This document shows positions 1 through 10,429 of a stretch of 64,000 nt of DNA, piece by piece. The position numbers were made by a program, and so were the translations under genes. The notes beneath the pieces are model-generated. The model worked only from the letters and a program-made list of their open reading frames with translations. It searched no databases and was not told where the DNA came from. The stretch is taken from contig NW_006494789.1 of NCBI RefSeq assembly GCF_000471905.2, positions 8,267,543-8,331,542 of the forward strand, read 5' to 3'. How positions within the stretch are numbered: the first letter of the stretch is position 1; the number at the start of each line of letters is the position of its first letter. This DNA is from Amborella trichopoda (lineage: Eukaryota; Streptophyta; Magnoliopsida; Amborellales; Amborellaceae).

Positions 1-268
1 NNNNNNNNNNNNNNNNNNNNNNNNNNNNNNNNNNNNNNNNNNNNNNNNNNNNNNNNNNNNNNNNNNNNNNNNNNNNNNNNNNNNNNNNNNNNNNNNNNNN
101 NNNNNNNNNNNNNNNNNNNNNNNNNNNNNNNNNNNNNNNNNNNNNNNNNNNNNNNNNNNNNNNNNNNNNNNNNNNNNNNNNNNNNNNNNNNNNNNNNNNN
201 NNNNNNNNNNNNNNNNNNNNNNNNNNNNNNNNNNNNNNNNNNNNNNNNNNNNNNNNNNNNNNNNNNNN
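1..268. other. Assembly gap (Ns)
   Basis: The first 268 positions are all N. The gap ends directly against a TA dinucleotide run, which is a common reason for an assembly break. Confidence 0.99.

Positions 269-297
<29 letters not shown>
269..297. repeat. (TA)n microsatellite
   Basis: An uninterrupted run of TA dinucleotides abuts the gap. Its true length is unknown because the left side is cut by Ns. Confidence 0.95.
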
Positions 298-304
<7 letters not shown>

Positions 305-956
305 GCTATTTTAAATCCAAAATAATCAAAATATCTTTAATTTATTTTGATCAAAATTTTTTATTCAAAATAATTTTTTATTAATTTTATTCAATCTTAC
401 ATATAAAAATGAACCTAAATTCAAAATTTCATATTAATAATATATATAAATAAGAAATTTAAAATAAAAAACTAAATTCATTATTGGCCTTTGCATGGGC
501 ACAGTACAATCTAAACCAGTAAAAGGTACTGTAACTTTTAAGCAAATATTATTTCTAAAGAAAAAATTAAAAATAAAAACTAAAATTATTATTGGCCCTT
601 GGATGAGCATGGTTCAATCTGAGCCGTGCACCTTTCAATACCAACCCGAGGTAAAAAAAATGCACATCGTTTCTTTCGTTAATAATTTGCCTTTATCTTT
701 TATCTTTTTCTAAGTGGGAGCTGATGCAGAGTGGTTTAGTTTTTCCTGTGTTTTTGCGTTTCCATAAGAAGAAGAGCACGGATGCCCTGGTCTTCTCATG
801 AGATGTGGTCAACTCTACATTAGAGTGGGAGCGAAGGAAGATTCGTTGTTCTTGGTTTGGCTTTTAATCGGCACCTGGAAGAGGCACAAACCACTTTCTT
901 ACCTCGTCGAGACGTTGTGATTTCCATCTATAGGCGAGAGAGAAGGGTTTGCTCTG
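298..956. other. 5' flank of the ALIS gene with a degenerate ~107 bp duplication
   Basis: AT-rich sequence leads into a more mixed stretch before the ALIS start codon and presumably holds its promoter and 5' UTR. Two similar segments starting near 466 and 573 share the core ATTATTGGCC followed by GCAC/GCATGG and CAATCT, so an ancient tandem duplication is likely. The small open frame at 495-713 arises from this repeat and is not a gene. I could not place a convincing TATA box or transcription start. Confidence 0.5.
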
Positions 957-3913
957 ATGAATTCGAGCGGGGCGACTACCAGCTCCGCCACCAGCGGACC
1001 TAGCGATACAGTTGCTCCCAGAAGGAATTCTAAGAGACCCAAGTGTATGTTTGTTGATTCTTTCTTTTTCTCTAATGTTGCTTATGTTTGTTGATTCTTT
1101 CTTTTTTTCTAATGTTGCTTATTTTTATTAATCGTTTGAATTTTGATTGGTTGGTTTCATAAATTGGTTCAGCTTCGGATCTATTAAGTTGTGACTCTGA
1201 TTCTGTTTTCCTTGTCTTCTGTTTTGCAATTTTTCTGATTTCCTTTGTCTTCTCTTTGCAATTTTTGTGTTTCGATATTCTTTAGAATTTGCTTACTGGA
1301 TCATCTTGACCGTAGCCAAATTGTTATAACTCTCATCCTTGCTGAGAACAATAGTTATCTTTAGTAATAAAGATGGTGAAACAATTTTAAGTTGAGAAAC
1401 AGCAACAAAGAGAATCTCTTAACAGCCATCCAATTTGCAAAACCCCATTGGCTGCTTTGGAATTTCAGAGAGTACTGAGCACCTTTACCTTCTTTTCTCC
1501 CCCCTTCAAAATAAAGAGAAAGGTCTGTTCCCTAGGGACACTATTTATGTTTATCTTGCGTTTGTCATCGCTGTTTTAGTGTTTTGTGGTGTTCCCATTG
1601 ATAAATTTTAAATTTCTCTTTTACAGATTCTAAATTTACACAACAAGAGCTTCCAGCGTGCAAGCCAATTCTTACTCCGGGTTGGGTATGCAAGTGCCTG
1701 ATTATTTTTTATCTTTCATTTACTCTTTCATCTGTCATTCTTGGAGTTGGCTATGAGTTTGAGTGTTTGGTTATTTTTTTTTCTCTAGCTTTGGAGCTGC
1801 TCATTGTCAAAAAAAAACCTTTACATATCCCCCATGTTACTAAAACTGATATCAATAAGGATTTGTTGGGCTGTTTCCTAAATATCACAATTAACTTATG
1901 CTTGCAGGTTATCACTGCTTTCACACTAATTGGAATTATCTTCATTCCCATTGGGGTGGCTTCTTTGCTCGCTTCTCGTGATGTATGCTCAAATATCAAT
2001 CCCCAAAAAATTAATTTTTTGTAAATTAATTGGATTTGTTCAAATGATCATTTCATATTGTTTCCTGGGTTTTATAATTTATCATTCACGCATTTACTTT
2101 TGGATTGAGAAATCTTTTTCGTTATTTCTAAGGTTGTAGAAATTGTATACCAGTATGAGACAGAGTGCATCCCTCCAAACGCAAGGAATAATAAACTTGG
2201 ATATATTCAAGACCCCACAACAAATAAGAACTGCATAGCTACATTGACAGTGAGTACTGATACCCTTTTCCTCATATACCTTGAGAGTATGCTAGAATCC
2301 CATTTCCATTTGGTTTGCACCCACCATTTTTATTAGAGTATGGTAAAAAGCTTCTAAGTGGAGAATTAAACTAAAGAAATTTCTCTTTGCAGGTGCCAAA
2401 ACGTATGGAAGCACCCGTTTATGTGTATTATCAGCTTGACAACTTCTACCAGAACCATCGCCGGTATGGTTACTTTTGATCCACCTTTCTTATTTAGGTC
2501 ATGAAATGATTTTTATCCTTACATATGAGAATGTGAAATTCAGGTGTACATTAGGGGTGTAGGTTTGACCCTGCAAACTAATGTATCATTAGTTTTTTGG
2601 GCATTATGGGTGGTTTTTCATATGATCCAATGGCTGGTAGTGTCAAGCATATTCTCTTAATATAAGTTTTGATTTCTAAGGGATCATTCAATCTGCTATT
2701 TCTCCGTTTACACAATATGTACGCATATAATCGCTTTGTTTCCTTCATGCTATTGGAAGCGCCTCTCTCTTTCTACCATTGGGTCCTCATAGTGCTTGAT
2801 GATCTTTTAATTTTAGGTATGTGAAAAGCAGAAGTGACACACAGTTACGAAGTCCTACAAATGAAAATGACACAAGCGCTTGCGACCCTGAAGACAATAC
2901 CGCAAATGGGTCTCCCATTGTGCCTTGTGGTCTCATTGCTTGGAGCTTGTTCAATGACACTTATGCATTCTCACGCAACAACACCACTTTAAATGTGAAC
3001 TCAAAGGGGATAGCTTGGAAGAGTGATAGGAATGCCAAGTTTGGGAGCGATGTTTTCCCCAAGAACTTCCAGAATGGGGCTTTGATTGGTGGTGCAAAGC
3101 TCGACCCCAGAAAGCCTGTTAGTGAAACCACCCAAACCATTTTCCCTATTCTTTTTTCTCAAATCAAAGAGTAGAAAATGATAGTGATAAATACTTACAA
3201 ACATGACATGCTTGCATGCATGCAATGCTTGCATGTTACAAACCTACATGCACGCATGCATATATATTGCATGCATTCATGTTACAAACCTACATGCACG
3301 CATGCATATATACATACATACATGCGTGTACACACCGACCTACTTACATACCTGTGTTCATGCATGTATGTACACATTGTGGTACTAACATACACATGTA
3401 TGGATGTGCATGGCAGCTAAGTGAGCAGGAGAATCTTATAGTTTGGATGCGAACTGCTGCTCTTCCGACATTTAGGAAGCTTTATGGGAGAATACAGGAT
3501 GACCTTGAAGCCAATGAAAAGCTATCGGTGCAGATAGCTAACAATTACAACACGTACAGCTTTGGGGGAAAAAAAAAGCTGGTGCTTTCGACTACAAGCT
3601 GGCTTGGAGGAAAGAATGATTTCCTTGGAATTGCATATATCACAGTTGGAGGTCTCTGCTTTTTTCTTGCGACCGTCTTCTTTGTGGTCTACCTTTTCAA
3701 GCCTAGGTTCGTTGCTCGAATTGAATGCCACTAAACTTCAAGCCTTGATATAATTAGTCCTTTGAGTTGAATGCAATTAATTTTCTGTCTATATTAGTTG
3801 CTTAAAGGGACTTTAGAGCCTCAAGCCCTCGCTTTGCTGAAATTTGTTTTTGTTGCAGGCCTCTTGGTGATCCTTCGTACTTGTCATGGAATCGAAATCC
3901 TGCAGGGCACTGA
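957..3913 (+). CDS. ALIS: ALA-interacting subunit (ALIS), CDC50/LEM3 family, 8 exons
   Basis: This gene encodes the beta subunit of plant P4-ATPase phospholipid flippases (ALA proteins); known family members let the ATPase leave the ER and take part in lipid translocation. Exons are 957-1044, 1627-1685, 1908-1982, 2133-2249, 2393-2463, 2817-3117, 3417-3706 and 3859-3913. All introns are GT-AG and the frame stays open for 351 residues, close to the 350 of Arabidopsis ALIS1. Seen in the product: the N-terminal motif [20 protein letters not shown], a first membrane helix near residues 50-74, a large lumenal domain with four cysteines (ECIP, KNCI, SACD, VPCG), N-glycosylation sequons (FNDT, NNTT), the blocks [26 protein letters not shown] and [15 protein letters not shown], and a second helix after [11 protein letters not shown]. 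The C-terminus [15 protein letters not shown] is typical. The start is chosen because it opens the conserved N-terminus. It is apparently functional. Which of ALIS1-5 it is orthologous to is not resolved. Confidence 0.96.
3199..3414. repeat. ATGCATGC-rich intronic repeat in ALIS intron 6
   Basis: Intron 6 (3118-3416) is packed with CATGCATG and CATACATA words. A unit containing GTTACAAACCTACATGCACG occurs twice, near 3234 and 3281. The words are self-complementary, so the transcript could fold strongly. Open frames here (for example 3178-3420) are repeat artefacts, and reading through this intron would spoil the conserved P-LSEQ junction. Confidence 0.85.
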
Positions 3914-5425
3914 GGATTTGGTTTAACTGTGTGTTTCCGGCTCTTCTCTGGTGATGACATGCTTGAATATCTTATTTGTACTGATTAAGTCATTATACCT
4001 CTTCTGTAAAACGGCCATCATATTTTATAGGTCACGTGTGCAGACTTTCATATAATTGTAAACCATTACTCTCAGACTACGATACAAATGATGTCTGCTT
4101 TTACTATCTGAATTTGTAATTTAAAAAGGAGAAGGAATTAAACATTCATGCATTATATTGTTTTCTGGAATCCTTGGTCATTATTCTTTCATTCTGGAAT
4201 TTTAAAATTGTAGGTATTTGATATTAAGCCTTGGTGGTATGTAAGCTTGTAGTATTATACAAACAATTCAGCTCCATGAAATCGTTGATGTCCTACTATA
4301 TTTCCATCATTTTACTGTTTGCACTTCATGATATGCTTGATCTTGACAAAACAAGTGCTCTCTAACAAATCTTGTATTTGGGTGGGATAATATGATACTT
4401 GTACCAGCATCGTAAAACTTTACATTCCTTACGTTTTCTCAACAATTCCTGAAATGTAGAATGTCTAGGCTCAAACAAAACCATTGCATCAGAAAGGAAA
4501 TGACTCCGGAATATCTATGTTTGGAACCGTTTATCTTCATCTTAGATATTCCAATAGAATATATGCTTATCTATTTTCTATTTTAACTACAAAAGAAAAT
4601 TATTTCTTCTATATAAAATCTATATCATAACTGAGTAACCAATTTATGAACTATTAAAAATTCTTGGCTGGCTTAAATTCTATTTACCATTGTACACAGA
4701 TAAATGTCATTTAATAATAGGATGTTTGCAGTTATTCAGCTTTTGTCCTGAAGTATTAGAAAAAAAATGGCATAATTCTCTCCTAAAATGATCATGGTAG
4801 TTCAGGTGTTCCTTGGCTCGTTAAGCTATCAGAGCTATGTGTGATGAAAGCAAGGATGATGTGCTGTCGTAGTAATTAAAACAGCTGGGCTCCTGAGGGA
4901 CATATCCATGTCTGAAATTGCTTGCAGAAGATACTTACTATGAGCATAGATATGGCTGGATGTCATGTTCTTTGATGCCCCAAGGTGTCACTAGAAGGAC
5001 TAAAGCTGTCCACCATGGGCAGTGACTAGCTACCAATATATTGCACTCAAGTCGCTAAATCTATCCTATTTCTTTTCCCTGGTGAACCTTTTTTGGGACA
5101 CGAACTGTCATTTTGAAATGGGATAGACTGCTGGAACATAAGGAGGTATCTGAAGCGGTTTTTTGATGATTCCATATCTGATTTATTGGTCGCTGTGATA
5201 CTTGATTGATTGCTAACCTATAGATCGTAGACAAATAGGATTGGTGTTCAAGGTGCTGTTAACCAGTGTGCAAACTTGGAATTTTGTGCTCAGTACGACT
5301 AAAAAAACTATACAACGTCTACATATACATTACAACCAAAATTTCTCCATTAATGGACAAATACAATCCACCATTTTTCTGATACATTATTTAAAAGAAA
5401 CATCATTATACCTCTAAGAAGCCCC
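3914..5425. other. 3' flank of ALIS, no gene seen
   Basis: The AT-rich sequence directly after the stop codon probably holds the 3' UTR; there is no single clear AATAAA signal within the first 200 bases. The rest shows no coding pattern, structural RNA or element end that I can support. Confidence 0.5.
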
Positions 5426-5680
5426 AACATGAATTTCCATTCAATTGAACAATGGGAGATTGCATGGTTACAACTCGATACATTCTTATAGACAAAATTC
5501 AGCAACATACACCCTTGACACCCAACATGAATTTCCATTCAGTTAAACAATGGGAGATTCAGGAACATACACTTGTGAAACCCAACATGAACTTCCATTC
5601 AGTTGAAAAATGGGAGATTGCATGGTTACATCTCAAGACATACTTAGACAAAATTCAACAACATGCACTCGTAAAGTATT
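5426..5680. repeat. Three-copy imperfect tandem repeat
   Basis: The motif AACATGAATTTCCATTCA followed by an AATGGGAGATT core occurs at 5426, 5523 and 5584. Copies 1 and 3 are about 97 bp and share a longer tail (GCATGGTTACA, then GACAAAATTCA), while copy 2 is about 60 bp and lacks it. The open frame 5452-5772 is produced by this repetition and resembles no protein I know. Confidence 0.85.
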
Positions 5681-6040
5681 GCATCAAACACTATCAAAAT
5701 TCTACAATTTCCATACCAATGCAATATGTTACATTACAACTTGCATGCCAACATAGAAACATGAACTACTAGTAAGCCAATTTTATCCTAGATTGCCCAG
5801 GATTACCTCCATGGGACTTAGCACATCCCGTACTGGATCTCCTTCTCGATAGCGTGGGTTATAGGGCCCCGATAGCCCGCCTCCAAGTGTGAAAGGCAAG
5901 AAGAACCTACCCTATCTCTCTCATGATACTGATGGGACTGGTACAATAGTGTGGTCGATATCCAAAAACTTTCCAACTGTGGCATGGTTGATTTTGGAGG
6001 CAAAATATCTCATATGGTGTAGAGCATGGTGTAGTACATA

Positions 6041-6048
6041 GGTGCAAA
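6041..6048. repeat. Left target-site duplication of hAT copy 1
   Basis: GGTGCAAA here pairs with GGTGCAGA at 7768-7775. An 8 bp duplication with one mismatch fits the hAT superfamily. Confidence 0.8.
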
Positions 6049-7767
6049 CAGTGTATCAAAAAGCGCTAGGCGGGTCCTAGGCGGCCTGGGGGGTTTAGTC
6101 CGCGTAGCGCCTAGGCGGGGGTCTAGAACTTGGGTGGCTGCCCAGTTGAAAAAAATGTAAAAATCCCAATATACCATATTCCAAGTTGAACAAAAAAAGA
6201 AGAAAATATAGAAGTCGAGAAGAGAATTTTGATAATCCATATTGTTAAAACAGTAAACTATAAAGCCATACAAGTGTAGGATATAAAAGTCAACACTCAA
6301 CACGACAAAAATATACAGTCTAACAAAAGTCAACACTCATGACTCAATACAACAGTCAACAGACTTAACACTCAACACTCAGCAGGCAGCACCAAGAGGC
6401 AAGAGTCTTCAGTCATCATCATCCTCATCAGAAGGAATATCAATGGGGCAAACCTCATCATATGCATCAGAGTCGTGACCATCATCATCAGAGTCATCTC
6501 CCTCTTCAATATAACGCTCGTCCTCATCTGTTTCTTCTCAATCTGCCTCTTCCTCCTCGTCTTCTTCTACCTTCCTCTTACTAGTATGTGCAGGCTGTGC
6601 AGATGAGGGCATAGGAGTCTTGGCTGCTCTACCCTTTTTTTTGTGCTTCCCTGAATTCAAATATTGCATAATTTCCTCCTTGATAGCCTCAAGAACATTT
6701 TTACAAGGGGCAACATCCCCCGTAATACCGGCAAGGTGTTTTTTAAACCGGTAAATGTCCCCATTAGTATCCGTTCCACAATAATTACATTTAATACGAT
6801 TTTTATCACTTGGATTCGGGTTATAACCATACTTCCAACCTGGATCACCACTCTGACTAGAAACTGGAGAAGATACTTCCATAGAACAAGGCTTATTTTC
6901 ATCCTTTTTTGGTTCTTCAAAATTAAGAAGATGTCTAATCTCATCTCGAACTGCTTTAGGAACCTTTGTACAAGAAGCAACATTACCTCTAACACTAACA
7001 AGGTGGTTTTTGAATCGGCTAATGCTCCCATTGGTATCTTTTTCACAAAAATTACATCTTATACAATTTTTATCATTTGGTTTTGGGTTGTACTCATACT
7101 TCCAACCCGGATCACTTTTTCTAGGAGTAGCAGAAATAGATCTGTGACAAGGATTTTGTTCTTGTTTTTGTTTTATATAACTTATAAATTGCTTAATCTC
7201 CTCTCTAATAGCTTCAGGAACATTTTTACAAGGGGCAACATCCCCCTTAATACTGACAAGATGTTTCTTAAATCGGTTTATACTTCCTTTTATATCTTTT
7301 TCACAAAAATTGCATCTAACGCAATTTTTGTCACTTGGATTTGGGTTGTATCCATATTTCCAACCCGGATCTCCACTCCAACTAACTCCTGAAGAAGACA
7401 TCTCAAAATAAAACAAGTAATCTAAAAAATGCACTTACTTTGGTTGCTTGAACTCCAAACTTTGAGAAACACTTCGATGATTCAATCCAATGAAATGTAA
7501 TTTTTTGGAGGCTTCTGTTACTCTAAAAGGGGTTCTGATGGGTTTAGGGTTCAAATGAACCTAAAAGCCATCATTCTTAACTTTTATATCTTTGAAAAAA
7601 ATGAAAAAAAAAAGAAGAAAATTTTCCGCCTCTAGGAGAGGCACAAGCCTTGGGCGGCTGCCCATGGCTGGGCGCTAGGCGGATTCCGTACTGCCTAGGT
7701 GTCCGCATAGGGAAGACTGCTTAGTTTGACTGCCTAGGTGCTGGGTAGTCCGTTTTTTCGAACTTTG
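6049..7767 (-). mobile_element. Non-autonomous hAT-type element, copy 1
   Basis: The element is bounded by 8 bp target duplications. It begins CAGTGTATCAAAAA and its other end, read inward, begins CAAAGTTCGAAAAA, giving imperfect terminal inverted repeats. Both subterminal regions are rich in the GC words GCCTAGGCG and GGGCGGCTGCCC (6058-6140 and 7620-7755), which stand out sharply from the AT-rich surroundings. The interior carries one minus-strand ORF with three BED-type fingers and no transposase catalytic domain, so any mobility would need a transposase supplied in trans. Strand is given by this ORF. Confidence 0.85.
6538..7401 (-). CDS. Triple BED-type zinc-finger protein carried by hAT element
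   Basis: The product is 287 residues if translation starts at 7401, the methionine of MSSSG that is also present in the second copy at 19592; an upstream in-frame ATG at 7434 would add 11 residues. Three near-identical units of about 60 residues each contain DPGWKYGYNPNPSDKN-like sequence, a C-x2-C pair (CNFC, CNYC), a KKHL or KNHL histidine motif and a cysteine at APC/ASC, followed by an EAIREEI-type helix. BED fingers are DNA-binding and are usual at the N-terminus of hAT transposases. The C-terminal tail is acidic. The stop at 6538 is a TGA where two related copies read TCA; past it the same frame stays acidic, so the protein looks truncated. Expression is unproven. Confidence 0.75.
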   Translation of the reverse strand: MSSSGVSWSGDPGWKYGYNPNPSDKNCVRCNFCEKDIKGSINRFKKHLVSIKGDVAPCKNVPEAIREEIKQFISYIKQKQEQNPCHRSISATPRKSDPGWKYEYNPKPNDKNCIRCNFCEKDTNGSISRFKNHLVSVRGNVASCTKVPKAVRDEIRHLLNFEEPKKDENKPCSMEVSSPVSSQSGDPGWKYGYNPNPSDKNRIKCNYCGTDTNGDIYRFKKHLAGITGDVAPCKNVLEAIKEEIMQYLNSGKHKKKGRAAKTPMPSSAQPAHTSKRKVEEDEEEEAD

Positions 7768-7775
7768 GGTGCAGA

Positions 7776-10429
7776 TTGGGGCTTACGAAAATGGAGGACT
7801 AGGGGAGGCTATTACCTTGCTATAAATGTGGTTTCAAAGTGGAATACAATAATGTGTTGATGGCTTGATGATCCAAAATAGAGTGGGTGTAGCGTGGAGC
7901 ATTTATCAGGAGCATATAGTCACATAGTCTTGAATTTGGCTAAGGCATAGGCATGAATGTACACCAAACTGTGGACCATGGGATCTCTCATGCTACGAAG
8001 CGGGGCCTGCCATACTCTTTGGAGGTGCATTGTGAGCCCTTGATCAGAGATCTATGGGGTGAGAGAGGCTTCAATCCATGCCATTCATTGTTAACTAGCT
8101 ATATATATATTTGTTTTCTGAAACTGTGCTATCATAGATTAGAAGATGAGATTTGATCACCTTTATTCATTAACGAATCCAAGCCCTTGAATGTATTTAG
8201 TTTTGATTAGGTCTAGGTAATTCAAATTAGATTAATGGACAATGTTATCTGTATGATATTAATTTAGGAGAGAGAGACTCGTAAAAGGGGTGTGCTCTTT
8301 TAGATCAATAATTTCGCTCTCATGTGTAGAGTTTCCTTATCTCTCCTAAGATAATCAATTCTCTTGGCCTCACATGTGATGAATAAAATAAAATCAAGAT
8401 ATGTGTCATTCTCATGTGGACTAACTTCCATGTGTCAAGTGTCCACTTTGGAGGATAAAATTAGAATAGTCCTAGGTCATTCATTTGATCTCAAAGGATG
8501 TCCCTTATAGAATAGGCTACTTTATGTGTGAAATGGTCCCCCCTTCACTTTAAAACTCAAATAAACATATCTATGTCCTAAACAAACTAGGCCATAAGAT
8601 GGGGGCTGCTCATGCAAATGATGTCAAGCTGGCATCAATTGTGTGTGGGTCCACATGGTGGCCCCGTTTGGACCACGTGCAGCCTATTGGCCACTTAGGA
8701 CCCATGTGTCAAAGTCCCCCTATTTGTTGTTTGTAATTATTCCAAACAATTTTTTCTAGACCATTTCGGGCCACGAAGAATTATTTAAAATTCTGAAAAT
8801 CCCCAAAAAATCATTTTTATTGTTTTCAAAAGGTTTGGAGGTTCAGAAAAATATCAAAGAGAAACTAGGTAGGGAGATACACAATTCCAGTGTGTTCCTC
8901 TCAGTTTAGCCTGCAATCCACGACCACTTTTTCAAATCGACCCAACGAACCCATAACCCACAGTCTTAACTAGGGGTTCATGCTTGGTGTATCATATTTG
9001 ACCAATAGATGGTGGAGTTCCAAAATCTAAAGTAGATTTCAGGTGTAACCCCGAGGACAAGGACGAATACCTCATAAGGATATGGGGGTTCCTCTTTGAA
9101 GCTCATGTGCTAGCTCTCTCAGGAATTTCCCCCAGGAAGGAGGCTTCTCCAAAATGCGGCTATAATTTAAATTGTACTTCTTGGGAGTGGGAGTGGGTGT
9201 GAGAACTGGAGTGTGAGTTGGAACTTGGGATCAAACATTGCCTGAAGTTTCCTACCTTGGAATATCTTAAGGGCACTGTTTAGGGGGAAGCAATAGTGCC
9301 CATTTGATCTTGATTGGACAGTTGAGAGTGATATTAGTCAATGAAATTTATTATTTTTTTCATAAATGAGTTTGGGCTGAAATTTTGCGGGTTAATGTGA
9401 CAATCATTTAGGTGCACCTAAAAAATAATAAAAATAATTCTAGGAAATTAAAATGATTGAAATGCCCCTGAAATTTCTAAGGAGATGTCGATAATTTTAT
9501 TTTTATCGAATCTTTTTTTTAATGTATTTTTACAAGTGCGTGTTGGTGAGAAATGTACATGTCTAAGTTTGGGCTTGATTCGATTTGTGAGAAATGATTA
9601 AATTCGAAAACTAATACACACTCTCAGATGTCCAATCGGCTAGGAGATGGTCCTAAATTACTGCATGAAATAGATTTGGAGCTATTGGTAAGTTTTTCCA
9701 CACCCCCAAACACACACCTTGAGTGTGTGTGTAGTTGAAAGTGATATGTTTCTGTAATTTTATATATATATATTGTCTGTTATTTTTGAGGTGTTATTTA
9801 CAAAATTAAAAAATGTGCAATCCACCTTTGAGCATTATCTATATGTGTGAACAATGAGAAATTTATAGCCTAAAACCCCCATAAAAAATTGAGGAAAACG
9901 TGATTGTAGGACCATGATAAGAACCAAACTCAGGAATTGCTCGAGCATCCACAACATACTAGGTAATTTATTACAATGAACCAATGTCTATGAAAACGCT
10001 AAGTGGCTGGGCCAATGCCCAGTGACCAAAACTTCAGACGTCATGAGGTAATTTTTTTAGGATATGCCTATATGTGCTGTCCAAACGCACGTACTTAATT
10101 TTGTATTTTTTTTGCATTTATATGTAATGTTTTCATGCAAATATATACACATGAGTGTTGAAACACTTCAAAACTTCAAATCATTGAAAATTTAGTGGAA
10201 AAACATAAACAAGTCCTTATTGGAGATTAGTCTCCAACTCTCCGATCCATTCTTTATAGTGACAGACAATCACAATACATTGTTAGAAATATAGACATAT
10301 TCACAATGACTCCATGTCTCCAACAAAAGTATAAAACCAATAGTCCAATTTCCAATACAAGATGACACAATTTAAAAGATAAGATGAGAAACAAAAGAAG
10401 AGAAAGGAGATCTTTGTTTCTTCAATCAT
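7776..10429. other. Intergenic, no gene recognised
   Basis: AT-rich sequence with short frames only. The frame 7953-8156 resembles nothing I know. I see no element ends, tandem arrays or structural RNA that I can support. Confidence 0.5.

Noticed and set aside
3216..3734. 172-codon frame overlapping the ALIS gene
   Set aside because: It reads through intron 6 repeats before joining exon 7. Family comparison and the GT-AG sites support splicing at 3117/3417.
6664..7392. 242-codon plus-strand frame
   Set aside because: It is the antisense shadow of the triple BED-finger ORF, whose unit structure and cysteine/histidine motifs show which strand is real.
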